Assembly: GCA_016218825.1 (NCBI GenBank)
Contig: JACRCV010000031.1
Span: 1-35,036 of the forward strand
Origin: Deltaproteobacteria bacterium
Lineage (GTDB): Bacteria; Myxococcota; XYA12-FULL-58-9
Direction: 5' to 3'
DNA: 35,036 nt
Part shown: positions 1 to 8,096 of the stretch, one piece after another
Numbering within the stretch: the stretch's first letter is position 1
Layout: every line of letters begins with the position of its first letter
The notes under the pieces: model-generated
Told to the model about the DNA's origin: nothing
Databases searched by the model: none
What the model saw: only the letters and a program-made list of their open reading frames with translations
Made by a program: the position numbers and the translations under genes

Positions 1-1
1 A

Positions 2-1276
2 TTCGAGGAGATGTGCGGCGACCTCATGCAGCGCATCAAGAACCCGTTTCAGCGTGCCCTCGAGGACGCCAAGCTGAAAACCGTCGAGGTCGACGAGGTC
101 GTGCTCGTCGGCGGCGCCACCCGCATGCCGATGGTGCAGGAACTGGTCAAGAAGCTCACCAACAAGGAGCCGAACCGCACCGTCAACCCCGACGAGGTTG
201 TGGCCGTTGGCGCGGCCATCCAGGCCGGAATCCTGGGCGGCGGCACCTTCGACGTCAGCATCCTCGAGCTGACCGGCAACGTCTTCCAGGTGGTCGCGAC
301 CGGCGGTGACATGTTCTTGGGCGGCGCCGACTTCGATTCGCGCATCGAGGACTGGCTCTTGGATCAGTTCAAGAAGAAGTCGCGCATCGATCTCGCCGAC
401 GAGCCCGCCGCAGTGCAGCGGGTCCGCAACGCCGCGGAGCGCGCCAAGATCGAGCTGTCGCTGCTCGCGCACACCGAGGTTCGGATCCCCAACCTCCTCG
501 AGCGCCGCGGCAAGGGGATCGATCTCGAGATCGCGATCGACCGCGAGACCTTGAACCGCCTGACCCAAGATCTCGTGGCGCGCACCATCGACGTGGTCGA
601 CAAGCTGCTCGCCGAGTCCGGCATCGACAAGAACGAGATCGACGAGGTGATCCCGGTCGGCGGTCAGACGCGGATGCCGCTCGTCGTCGAGACCATCACC
701 CGGCACTTCGGCAAGCCGCCACGCAAGGGCATCCACCCCGACGAGTGCGTGGCGCTCGGCGCGGCGCTGCTCGGAGATTCGCTGTCGCAGATCGACGCGG
801 TGACGCTGCTCGACACCCTGAGCCGGCCGATCGGCATCGCCGACCCCGCCGGCACCCTACAAGTGGTGATCGACAAGAACGTCCACCTGCCGCGCAAGGC
901 GGTGCTGCCGTTGAAGACCACCAAGGACCAGCAGGCGGCGCTCGAGGTCGAGGTCTACCAGGGCGAGGCGGGCACGCGGGTGGCGCAGTGCGACTACCTC
1001 GGCACCCTGATCTACAGCGGCGTTCCCGAGGCCGGCGCCGGCGAGGTGACGGTCACCATCGAGTTCACCGTGGACGCCGAAGGGATGCTGGCGATCTCGG
1101 CCAGCAACGACCGCACCGGCGCGCCGCAGACCATCCGCCTCGCGACCCTCGAGCGTCCGGTCGCCGACACCTCGCAGATCATTCAAGAGCGCCCGGGCAA
1201 AGACGCGACCCAGGTCGAGCCCGAGGCCGCGTCGTCCGGCCTGCGCGGCTTGGTGCGCAGCATCCTCAAGCGCTAG
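2..1276 (+). CDS. Hsp70/DnaK-like chaperone, 5'-truncated by the window edge and with scrambled domain order
   Basis: The reading frame is open from the window edge; the first internal ATG is at 11. Residues about 1-75 (counted from that ATG) match the end of a DnaK ATPase domain, with LVGGATRMP and NPDEVVAVGAAIQAG. At about position 236 the frame jumps to GGGTFDVSIL, the phosphate-binding motif that normally lies well upstream. It then runs through a second, more divergent copy of the same region (PVGGQTRMP, HPDECVALGAAL) and a beta-type substrate-binding domain. The alpha-helical lid typical of DnaK is absent; a short polar tail ends in SILKR. So part of the ATPase domain occurs twice, first from a canonical-looking copy and then from a divergent one. 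CCTGGGCGGC at the join fits both gene contexts. Either two hsp70 genes recombined or the contig is mis-joined here. The family assignment is secure; the architecture is suspect. Confidence 0.85.
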   Translation, partial: FEEMCGDLMQRIKNPFQRALEDAKLKTVEVDEVVLVGGATRMPMVQELVKKLTNKEPNRTVNPDEVVAVGAAIQAGILGGGTFDVSILELTGNVFQVVATGGDMFLGGADFDSRIEDWLLDQFKKKSRIDLADEPAAVQRVRNAAERAKIELSLLAHTEVRIPNLLERRGKGIDLEIAIDRETLNRLTQDLVARTIDVVDKLLAESGIDKNEIDEVIPVGGQTRMPLVVETITRHFGKPPRKGIHPDECVALGAALLGDSLSQIDAVTLLDTLSRPIGIADPAGTLQVVIDKNVHLPRKAVLPLKTTKDQQAALEVEVYQGEAGTRVAQCDYLGTLIYSGVPEAGAGEVTVTIEFTVDAEGMLAISASNDRTGAPQTIRLATLERPVADTSQIIQERPGKDATQVEPEAASSGLRGLVRSILKR

Positions 1277-1345
1277 AGCGCTCTGCACCTGCTTTTGATT
1301 CCCGCGCCGCAGCTGCCGCGGCGCTCCCCACCCCCACCCCTGAAT

Positions 1346-1368
1346 CCCCGCCCCCGGGTGGGGCGGGG
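1346..1368. terminator. GC-only hairpin between convergent genes
   Basis: A perfect 9-bp inverted repeat (CCCCGCCCC and GGGGCGGGG) with a 5-nt loop lies between the stop codons of the Hsp70-like gene and the kinase gene. There is no T-run on either side, so intrinsic termination is uncertain. A weaker 7-bp hairpin (GCGCCGC and GCGGCGC) lies at 1304-1324. The position between convergent ends is the main argument. Confidence 0.4.
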
Positions 1369-1412
1369 ACGAAGATCGCTTCAACGCGAAAGCCCCTGGC
1401 CGAGCGTCCCCG

Positions 1413-3824
1413 CTACTGCCAGTCCCCGGCCCTGATGATCACCTTCTCGGTGCCGCCGGCTTTGAGGGCCTTGGTCACGCTGTACTTCTTGCCGCTGGCG
1501 CAGGTCACCTTGATCTCGCACTTGCCGACCGGGACGTCCTTGTTGGCGAATGGCGGAGTGCCTGCATCAGTGCGGCCGACAAACACCTTGCAGTCCGCTT
1601 CGCCTACGGTCATCACCGAGAGCTTCGCTCCCGATCCACCACACTTGCCGCCGCCGCCGCCGCCGCCGCCACCGCCGCCACCTCCGCCGCCACCACCTCC
1701 CCCGCTGCGCTCCTTGGTCTTCTCCCGTGGCCGGTCGCGGCCGTGGGACGGCGTCAGGTCGTCGAGGGTCAGCTCGACCTGCGCCTCGGTCTTGCCCTCC
1801 TTGAAGCTGGCGTTGGCCTTGCTGTGCCTGAAGCCGTCCTTGGCGACCTCGATCTCGTAGGTCTTTGTCGGATCCAGGCCCTTGATCTCGAGCGGCGTGA
1901 CGCCCTGCTTCACCCGACCGAGGTACACCGTCGCGCCGCTCGGGCTCGACTTGACGTAGAGGGTGCCGGCGCCTTGGGCCCCGGGCTTGCCGCCGCCGGC
2001 GCTGTTCAAGCTCAGCCGCACCGTCGCGGTCTTCTGGTTGTTGGGAAAGGTGACGCTGCGGCTCTCGGTCTGGAAACCGTCCTTGACGATCTCCAAGATC
2101 ACCGGCCGCGACGGGTCTTGGTTCTTCAGCGTCAGCGGCGTCACCCCCTGCGGCAGCCCGCCGATGCGGACCGAGGCCCCCGGGGGATCGGTGACCACCT
2201 CGATCGTCGCGTCTGCGGTCGCCGGCGCCGCCGTGCTCCGTTCCAGCTCGACGTTGATCACCGCCGGGTTGCCGGCGACGAGCTCGAAGCGGTAGGCGCG
2301 GTCGGGATAGCCGTTGGCGCGCGCCAAGAGGATGTGCTCGCCCACCTTGACGTCGTGGCTCGACAGCGGCGTCTTGCTGCCGAGGAGGTTGCCGTCGAGG
2401 TAGATGTCGACCTGGTCGGTCGGCTGCGAGGTGATGACGACGGTGCCGACGTCGCCGGAGGGACCGGTCAACAGCACGATCAAGAGGATCAAGGCCGCCA
2501 AGAACGCCGCCACCGCGATGATGATCGCGCCGACGTGCTTCTGCTGGATGGCGCCGGCGTCGCCGCTCTCGGCGCCGGCGAGCGACGGCCGTGGTTGCAG
2601 GCTCCGCCGCGGTGAGAGCGGCATCAACGCCGAGCCGGTCCGCGCCTCATGGGCCTCGCCGCTCTTGCCGCGCGAGACGAACGAGCGCCCGCCCATGCCC
2701 TCCGGCGCGATCTCGGTGGCGATGTTGCCGTGGGCCGAGAAGCCCGATTCGAAGATCATCGTCTTCTCGCCGGAGGACGCCGCTCCCGGATCGGTCTTGA
2801 GGGGCGCGGCGCGCATCTCCGCCGCCGCGGCCACCATGTCCGGGTTGTTCGGCGCCTGCACCTTCATGAACTCTTCCATCTTCTGCATTTCGGCGTCGAT
2901 GTCGGGCTTGAACTCTTGTTGCAGAAGAACGGCGCAGCGCTTGGCGTTGTAGATCGTGTTCTCTTCGATCAGGAATTGCTGCAGGTCGTCGTGCAGCTCC
3001 GAGGTCCACTGGTAACTTTCGTCGCGCTCCTTGGCGAGCGCCTTCAGCATGATGCGCTCGAGCTCTTGCGAGACGTTGGGGTTGATCTGGCTCGGCGGCG
3101 GCACCTCGGCGTTTCGCACCTTCTCCAGGGTCGAGAAGTCGCTCTCGCCCAAGAACAGCCGCTTGCCGGTGATCATCTCGTACATCAGGATGCCGACCGC
3201 GAAGATGTCGGAGCGGTGATCGATCTCGAGGCCGCGCACCTGTTCGGGCGACATGTAGCCGAACTTGCCTTTGAGCACGCCTGCCTGGGTCTTGCTCGCC
3301 CGGTCTTCGGCCTTGGCGATGCCGAAGTCGGTGATCTTCACCGCGCCTTCGTAGCTCACCAGGATGTTCTGCGGGCTGACGTCGCGGTGGATGACGTTCA
3401 ACGGCCGGCCGGTCGGGTCGGCCTTGCGGTGCGCGTAGTCGAGGCCGTCGCAGATCTTCGAGATGATGAACGCCGAGGCCGGCAGCGGCAACAGCTCCTT
3501 CTTCTTGCGGATGTGATCGAGGATGAAGCGCAGGTCCTTGCCGGCGACGTACTCCATCGCGATGTAGTACTGGTTCTCGTACTTCCCGAGCTCGTAGATC
3601 TGGACGATGTTGGCGTGGCTGAGCTGCACCGCGATGCGGGCCTCGTCCACGAACATGTTGATGAACTCGTCGTCATCCGCCATGTTCGGCAGGATGCGCT
3701 TGATCGCCAGGATGCGCTCGAAGCCCTCTACCCCGAAGGCCTTGGCCTTGAAGACCTCGGCCATGCCGCCGACGTTCACCCGCTCCAGGAGCAGGTATTT
3801 GCCAAATGGAATAGGGTAGTTCAT
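1413..3824 (-). CDS. membrane Ser/Thr protein kinase with PEGA repeats
   Basis: This 803-residue protein has a cytoplasmic eukaryotic-like kinase domain (about residues 7-290). It carries a glycine loop (NVGGMAEV), the lysine in LAIKRIL, the catalytic loop HRDVSPQN near residue 146, DFGIAK near 166 and SPEQVRG. VSP in place of LKP in the catalytic loop is usual for myxobacterial kinases. A juxtamembrane linker leads to one membrane helix (about 428-452). Three PEGA-like beta repeats follow (about 456-530, 533-608 and 620-690), with PTDQVDIYLDG, PPGASVRIGG and PSGATVYLG cores. Next come a charged segment, 19 glycines and a fourth PEGA-like end domain. It probably senses outside signals through the PEGA region and phosphorylates cytoplasmic targets. 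It is a paralogue of the kinase at 14866. It diverges from pilT across 219 bp. I see no good ribosome site before the ATG. Confidence 0.93.
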   Translation of the reverse strand: MNYPIPFGKYLLLERVNVGGMAEVFKAKAFGVEGFERILAIKRILPNMADDDEFINMFVDEARIAVQLSHANIVQIYELGKYENQYYIAMEYVAGKDLRFILDHIRKKKELLPLPASAFIISKICDGLDYAHRKADPTGRPLNVIHRDVSPQNILVSYEGAVKITDFGIAKAEDRASKTQAGVLKGKFGYMSPEQVRGLEIDHRSDIFAVGILMYEMITGKRLFLGESDFSTLEKVRNAEVPPPSQINPNVSQELERIMLKALAKERDESYQWTSELHDDLQQFLIEENTIYNAKRCAVLLQQEFKPDIDAEMQKMEEFMKVQAPNNPDMVAAAAEMRAAPLKTDPGAASSGEKTMIFESGFSAHGNIATEIAPEGMGGRSFVSRGKSGEAHEARTGSALMPLSPRRSLQPRPSLAGAESGDAGAIQQKHVGAIIIAVAAFLAALILLIVLLTGPSGDVGTVVITSQPTDQVDIYLDGNLLGSKTPLSSHDVKVGEHILLARANGYPDRAYRFELVAGNPAVINVELERSTAAPATADATIEVVTDPPGASVRIGGLPQGVTPLTLKNQDPSRPVILEIVKDGFQTESRSVTFPNNQKTATVRLSLNSAGGGKPGAQGAGTLYVKSSPSGATVYLGRVKQGVTPLEIKGLDPTKTYEIEVAKDGFRHSKANASFKEGKTEAQVELTLDDLTPSHGRDRPREKTKERSGGGGGGGGGGGGGGGGGGGKCGGSGAKLSVMTVGEADCKVFVGRTDAGTPPFANKDVPVGKCEIKVTCASGKKYSVTKALKAGGTEKVIIRAGDWQ
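1647..1703 (-). repeat. glycine-codon trinucleotide tract inside the kinase gene
   Basis: On the plus strand the tract begins with eight consecutive GCC units and continues with GCC, ACC, TCC and CCC. Read on the minus strand these are 19 glycine codons in a row. The pure eight-unit part is prone to replication slippage, and length changes would stay in frame. It forms a flexible linker between the third and fourth PEGA-like domains. Confidence 0.9.
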
Positions 3825-4001
3825 CCGGAATCAGGGCATGGCTCAACTGCACACGGACTATTGGCGCACCAAGAGTCCAGGTCCCGCGAGGGCACACCAT
3901 GCCCTCTGTTGTTTCTCGCAACGATTCGGGTCAGTTGCAAGAGCGGGCCTCGTTTTGTCGCGGCGCTTGCCTGCCGCGGCTAGGTGGGCGCCCGGGGTCT
4001 G

Positions 4002-4037
4002 TGCTAGCCTCCAGGCCCGGCAAGCGCAGCTGAGGAG
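4002..4037 (+). promoter_or_regulatory. extended -10 promoter and ribosome site of pilT
   Basis: TG-C-TAGCCT at 4002-4010 resembles an extended -10 element. No good -35 lies 17 bp upstream. The same TCTGTGCTAG string precedes the PilZ gene at 5680. GAGGAG at 4032-4037 lies 6 nt before the ATG at 4044 and supports that start. The rest of the 219-bp divergent gap (3825-4043) shows nothing else I can name. Confidence 0.4.
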
Positions 4038-4043
4038 CATCCG

Positions 4044-5324
4044 ATGGAGCTGAACGACATTCTCGCGGTGGCATTGAAGGGCGGCGCGTCGGATATCCAT
4101 CTCAAGGCCGGCCTGCCGCCGATGTTCCGGGTGAACGGCGCGTTGCTGCCGCTCAAGGACGCACCACGCCTGCCGCCCGAAGACATCGCCCGTATGGCGG
4201 TGTCGATCATGAGCGACCTGCAGCGGGAGAAGTTCCAGAAGCACTCCGAGATCGACCTCGCCTACGGCGTCCCGGGGCTGGGACGCTTTCGCGTCAACGT
4301 CTTTCAGCAGCGCGGCACCACCGGCGCGGTGTTCCGCGTCATCCCGCTCAAGATCCAGACGATCGAGCAGCTCGGGCTCCCCAAGGTGCTCGAGGAGATC
4401 TCGATGGAGCCGCGCGGCCTGATCCTCGTGACCGGCACCACCGGCAGCGGCAAGTCGACGACGCTCGCGGCGATGCTCGACCACATCAACACCAACCGCA
4501 CCGCCCACATCCTCACGATCGAGGACCCCATCGAGTTTCTGGTGCGAGACAAGCGCTCGATCGTCAATCAGCGCGAGGTCGGCGTCGACACCGAGGGCTT
4601 CGCGAACGCGCTGCGCAGCGCCTTGCGCCAGGACCCCGACGTGATCCTCGTCGGCGAGATGCGCGACCTCGAGACCATCGAGATCGCGCTCACCGCCGCC
4701 GAGACCGGGCACCTGGTGATGTCGACGTTGCACACCCTCGACGCCACCGAGACCATCAACCGCATCGTCTCGGCCTTTCCGCCCCACCAGCAGAAGACCA
4801 TCCGCCTGCAGCTGGCGTCGGTGCTCAAGTCGATCGTCAGCCAGCGCCTGGTGCCGCGCGCCGACAACAAGGGCCGGGTCGCGGCGCTCGAGATCTTGCG
4901 TAACACCTCCCGGGTGCGGGAGCTCATCGAGGACATGGACCGCACCAAGGAGATCGCCGAGGCGATCCAACAAGGCCACTCGACCTACGGCATGCAGACC
5001 TTCGATCAGTCGGTGATGGCGCTGTTGTCCGGCAAGCTCATCACCTACAAGGAAGCGCTGCGCCAGGCCTCCAACCCCGACGACCTCGCGCTGCGGGTCT
5101 CGGGGATCGCCGGCACCTCGGACACCTCCTGGGACAACTTCGAGGCCACCGGTCACGGCGCCGCACCGCCCGTGGCCCCGCCGGCTCGACCGCAAGCGCC
5201 GCCGCCGCCGGCCCGACCTCAGGCGGCACCGCCCGGCGCACGGCCCGCGACGCCGGCCGCGGCACAACCGGCCGCCGCCGGCACTCGGCCCGCGGATGAC
5301 GACTTCAAGATCGAGCGCTTCTGA
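4044..5324 (+). CDS. pilT: PilT-family type IV pilus retraction ATPase
   Basis: This 426-residue cytoplasmic hexameric ATPase would power type IV pilus retraction. The N-terminal PAS-like domain begins with the family pattern ASDIHLKAG. The ATPase core has Walker A GTTGSGKST (residues 131-139), the Asp box around TIEDPIEF, Walker B ILVGEMRD and the His box LHTLDA. The usual PilT AIRNLI retraction motif is not seen: the matching stretch reads LRNTSRVRELIED, so this may be a PilT paralogue or PilU-like protein. The body ends near residue 350. It is followed by an unusual tail of about 70 residues rich in Pro and Ala, ending DDDFKIERF; ordinary PilT is about 345-370 residues. No other pil genes are in the window. 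The next gene, on the other strand, encodes a PilZ protein. Confidence 0.92.
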   Translation: MELNDILAVALKGGASDIHLKAGLPPMFRVNGALLPLKDAPRLPPEDIARMAVSIMSDLQREKFQKHSEIDLAYGVPGLGRFRVNVFQQRGTTGAVFRVIPLKIQTIEQLGLPKVLEEISMEPRGLILVTGTTGSGKSTTLAAMLDHINTNRTAHILTIEDPIEFLVRDKRSIVNQREVGVDTEGFANALRSALRQDPDVILVGEMRDLETIEIALTAAETGHLVMSTLHTLDATETINRIVSAFPPHQQKTIRLQLASVLKSIVSQRLVPRADNKGRVAALEILRNTSRVRELIEDMDRTKEIAEAIQQGHSTYGMQTFDQSVMALLSGKLITYKEALRQASNPDDLALRVSGIAGTSDTSWDNFEATGHGAAPPVAPPARPQAPPPPARPQAAPPGARPATPAAAQPAAAGTRPADDDFKIERF

Positions 5325-5332
5325 GCCGTGTC

Positions 5333-5680
5333 CTAGCGCGCCGAGCGCACGAACGCGCCGATGATCTGCCGGTCGGCATCCGACAGGTCGACGAACTCGA
5401 CGCCCATCCCCGGGGAGCCTTTCTGGACGTCGTGCCGTGTGGCCCAGACCACGCGTGCCCGGGCGCTGATCGAGCGGATCTCGCCCGGGACGGTGAACGT
5501 CAGGGTCACGACGTCACCCGTCTCGAGGAGCAGGTCCGACTGCAAGAACGCGCCGCTCTGGCTGAGATCGAGGGCGTCGAGCGAGATCTCGCCGTAGCCG
5601 GGCTCGCCGGCGTGCGCCACCTGCACCGCGACCCGGACCGAGCGGCGGACGTGACGTCGGTCTTGAACCCCTCCGGCCAT
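5333..5680 (-). CDS. small single-domain PilZ protein
   Basis: The 115-residue product is one PilZ domain. Both c-di-GMP-binding elements are visible: an N-terminal arginine cluster (RRHVRRSVR) and DLSQSGAF, matching (D/N)xSxxG. It is probably a soluble c-di-GMP receptor. It ends 8 nt from the pilT stop on the opposite strand, so a link to pilus or motility control is plausible but inferred only from position. An extended -10 (TG-C-TAGGGT) ends 6 nt before the ATG, which suggests a leaderless transcript and supports this start. Confidence 0.88.
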   Translation of the reverse strand: MAGGVQDRRHVRRSVRVAVQVAHAGEPGYGEISLDALDLSQSGAFLQSDLLLETGDVVTLTFTVPGEIRSISARARVVWATRHDVQKGSPGMGVEFVDLSDADRQIIGAFVRSAR

Positions 5681-5686
5681 GCCAAC

Positions 5687-5695
5687 ACCCTAGCA
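5687..5695 (-). promoter_or_regulatory. extended -10 of the PilZ gene, close to the start codon
   Basis: On the minus strand TG-C-TAGGGT ends 6 nt before the ATG at 5680. No convincing -35 is seen. Transcription would start at or next to the A of the ATG. The TCTGTGCTAG string is shared with the pilT upstream region. Confidence 0.4.
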
Positions 5696-5761
5696 CAGAC
5701 CCTGTCTGGAGATCTCGCCCACCCCGGACGCTCGAAGACCACGCCCGCGCCCGGATGGGGG

Positions 5762-6883
5762 TCACGGGTCCGGGAACCGAACGATCGCGACGCGGCAGTC
5801 CGGGCAAGGACGGTCCACCGCTTCGAACTCGGTGCCGCAGCGCGGGCAGTAGCCGGCGCCGGATTGGTCGTGGCGCTCGGGTGGCGCCAGGAGCTCGGCG
5901 GCCGACAGGCCGAGCGCGGGCAACAGCGCGCCGAGCGCCGCCCGGGCTCGCGCTCGCGCGCTCTCGATCACGGCGCGTGCCTCCGCGGGCACGTCGTCGT
6001 CGTCGCTCGGGTACGACAGCTCGACGAGCGTCTGCCGTGCGACCTCTCGGAGACCGCCGCGGTCGCACACCAGGCTCGCGACCACCACCGGGTGATAGCC
6101 GGCGACGAGGTCGCGGCTGACGGCCTCAGCGGCGCGACACGCGGACGGGAAGTTGACCGCGAGGACGAAGCCCTTGAGCCAGCGATCGCCGGCGGCGTCC
6201 GGGTAGAGCCGGCGGTGCGCCACCGTGAAGCGCCACACCACGGTCGCGATCAGGCAGACGCACGCCGCCACGCCCGGGCGCCAGTAGCGGAGGGCCCACT
6301 CGGTGGTCGCCAGCAGGATCGAGGATCCGGCGAGATCGGCGAACAACAGCGAGCCCAGGAGCCGCAGGCCCAAGAGCTCGCGCGACGCGGTCTGAAGTCG
6401 GGCGTCGGCCCTGGCGACGTCCAGGGTCGCGGCCTCGAGCCGCTCGATGACCTGCTGCCGTTCGGCGGGTGGCGTGCGCCGCACCTCGTCCAAGAGCGCG
6501 GCCGAGTGGCGGGCGGCGATCTCGCTCGCGTGCTGCACGAAGCAGCGACCATCGATCTCGAGCTCCGGGCCGGCGACCGTGAGCGCGCCGATAGCGTCAT
6601 AGCGCAGGAAGCGGTGTCCCCATTCGCGCGGCCGTCCGGTGCTCTGTCGGTGTGGCTGGTAGGCGTAGACCCCGGTGGTGCCGAGGCGCAGGACCGGCGG
6701 CTCGCTGGCGATGCTCTGCGCCCACGGCAGCGGGTTGCGCAACACCACGCCGGAGGCCGACGGCCGGAAATGCCGGCCCAGCCCCTGAACGAAGAGCCGT
6801 CGTGGTGGCGGCAGATACGACACGACCTCGAGCAGGTAGATGACCGCGAGGATCAACGCGAGCTCTTGCAGGCTCTCGGACAT
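5762..6883 (-). CDS. membrane protein with C-terminal zinc ribbon, unknown function
   Basis: I do not recognise this 373-residue protein. It starts with a membrane helix (about residues 7-24), followed by a basic segment and a beta-rich stretch (residues 40-110) that could be a PH-like domain. A helical region ends in two adjacent hydrophobic segments (about 170-215). An alpha-helical part follows, then a C-terminal CPRCGTEF...CPDC zinc ribbon at about 345-365, close to the end (VRFPDP). Zinc ribbons of this type often mediate contacts with nucleic acid or protein, but nothing shows which. It lies on the same strand between the DUF2167 gene (36 nt away) and the PilZ gene (81 nt away), so these three may be co-transcribed. 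Confidence 0.7.
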   Translation of the reverse strand: MSESLQELALILAVIYLLEVVSYLPPPRRLFVQGLGRHFRPSASGVVLRNPLPWAQSIASEPPVLRLGTTGVYAYQPHRQSTGRPREWGHRFLRYDAIGALTVAGPELEIDGRCFVQHASEIAARHSAALLDEVRRTPPAERQQVIERLEAATLDVARADARLQTASRELLGLRLLGSLLFADLAGSSILLATTEWALRYWRPGVAACVCLIATVVWRFTVAHRRLYPDAAGDRWLKGFVLAVNFPSACRAAEAVSRDLVAGYHPVVVASLVCDRGGLREVARQTLVELSYPSDDDDVPAEARAVIESARARARAALGALLPALGLSAAELLAPPERHDQSGAGYCPRCGTEFEAVDRPCPDCRVAIVRFPDP

Positions 6884-6919
6884 GGGAGGCAGTCGCGGCC
6901 GGCGGCGCCGCGTGGCCGC

Positions 6920-7936
6920 TCAGGTTCCCTGCGGCGTGTCGCCTTTTCGCCCCAGGCGGCCGAAGAAGCGGCGCAGCGCGGCAGCGCCGGCGGCGAGGGC
7001 GATGATCAGGACCTTCCAGCCCTTCTTGAAGATCAGCAGCAGCTGCAACAGCAGGCCGGTCTTCGCGGCGATGGCCGCGCCGCCGCCCACCATCAGCGCC
7101 GCGAGGCCGTACTCGGCGAGCTTGTCGCCCTGACGATAGTCGCCATAGCGGTTGCCGTCGGTGAACGCGAACGCACCGAGCACCCGGGCGTATTCGGGCA
7201 GGCCGGCGCTCATGTTCTCGGGGGTGACGAGCAAGGTCACGCTCATCACGCCGGTGCGGCTCAGCAGGCGGGTGTTGTAGTTGATCGACTGCAGGCCGTC
7301 CTCGGCGGTCGCGGTCACCGCCCACTCGAGGTTGTGGGTGGTGTCGTTGTAGCGCGGTGGCCTGGCCCACCCGGAGACGTGCACCGGCGCCCAGCCGTGC
7401 TTTTGGCGCTCGATGTTCGCCTCCTCGGTTCCCTGACGCAGCGACTCGAGGATGGCGTCGGCGTCGATCTCGTTCTTGTCGTCGTCGTTCACGTGGCCGT
7501 CCTCGGAGTACTCGAAGATCGCCAGCCAGTGGTTGTCCTTGCGCTTCGGGAGGATGACGCCCTGCTCGTCGCCGGTCACCGGGTTCTGGAACACCTCCAT
7601 CAGCTTCTGCGCCACCTGTTTGTCGCCGAACAGAAAGTCGGCGGGCACCTGGACCCGGGCGACGTCCCCCAACAGACCGGTCGTTGGGCCCACTTGCCAC
7701 TCGAACATGCTCCACGGTGGCAGATCGGTGATCGAGCCCGAGTCGGCGGCCGGGTTGTCGTCCGCGCCGGCTTCGGCGCTCTGGGTCGCGGCGGGCGAGG
7801 CGCTGTTCCCCTTGGCTCTTCCTTTGTCTTTGCCCTTCCTCGCGGTGCTCGCGAGCGCGGCCTCGGGGTGCAGGGCGACGCTGCTCATCGCCACGCCGAG
7901 GCTCACGAAACACAGCAGCAGGAGACTAGAGCGCAT
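6920..7936 (-). CDS. DUF2167-family membrane-anchored protein
   Basis: The protein has 338 residues from the ATG at 7936. A GTG 54 nt upstream also opens the frame, but the ATG has GAGGT about 7 nt before it and directly begins a signal peptide (RSSLLLLCFVSLGVAMSS). A low-complexity linker leads to the DUF2167 body, with GLLGDVARVQVP, FEYSEDGHVNDDDKNEIDAD and GWARPPRYNDTTHNLEWAV. Two hydrophobic C-terminal segments (about 265-310) precede a basic tail, as in membrane-anchored members of this family. The function of the family is unknown. A TAGGGT hexamer at 7968-7973 on the minus strand is a possible -10. It diverges from the binding-protein gene at 8097. Confidence 0.85.
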   Translation of the reverse strand: MRSSLLLLCFVSLGVAMSSVALHPEAALASTARKGKDKGRAKGNSASPAATQSAEAGADDNPAADSGSITDLPPWSMFEWQVGPTTGLLGDVARVQVPADFLFGDKQVAQKLMEVFQNPVTGDEQGVILPKRKDNHWLAIFEYSEDGHVNDDDKNEIDADAILESLRQGTEEANIERQKHGWAPVHVSGWARPPRYNDTTHNLEWAVTATAEDGLQSINYNTRLLSRTGVMSVTLLVTPENMSAGLPEYARVLGAFAFTDGNRYGDYRQGDKLAEYGLAALMVGGGAAIAAKTGLLLQLLLIFKKGWKVLIIALAAGAAALRRFFGRLGRKGDTPQGT

Positions 7937-8061
7937 GGACACCTCGTTGGTGAGCAGCTCGGCGTTGACCCTACCGAAGGGCACCGGCACGATCCAGCGG
8001 ATTCAGCCTCGCGGCCGCGCCCGCCGCCGCTTCGCGGCTTCTGATCTCACCCCGGCGCATG

Positions 8062-8090
8062 TTGACCTTGGCGCGTTTTCGGGCTGCAAT
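8062..8090 (+). promoter_or_regulatory. sigma70-like promoter for a leaderless transcript
   Basis: TTGACC (8062-8067), a 17-bp spacer and TGCAAT (8085-8090) end 6 nt before the ATG at 8097. Transcription would begin at the start codon, which explains the absence of a ribosome-binding site. Confidence 0.5.
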
Positions 8091-8096
8091 CCCCGC

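Noticed and set aside
745-1860. A plus-strand frame with a run of about 19 prolines
   Set aside because: The prolines are the shifted reading of the glycine tract of the minus-strand kinase.
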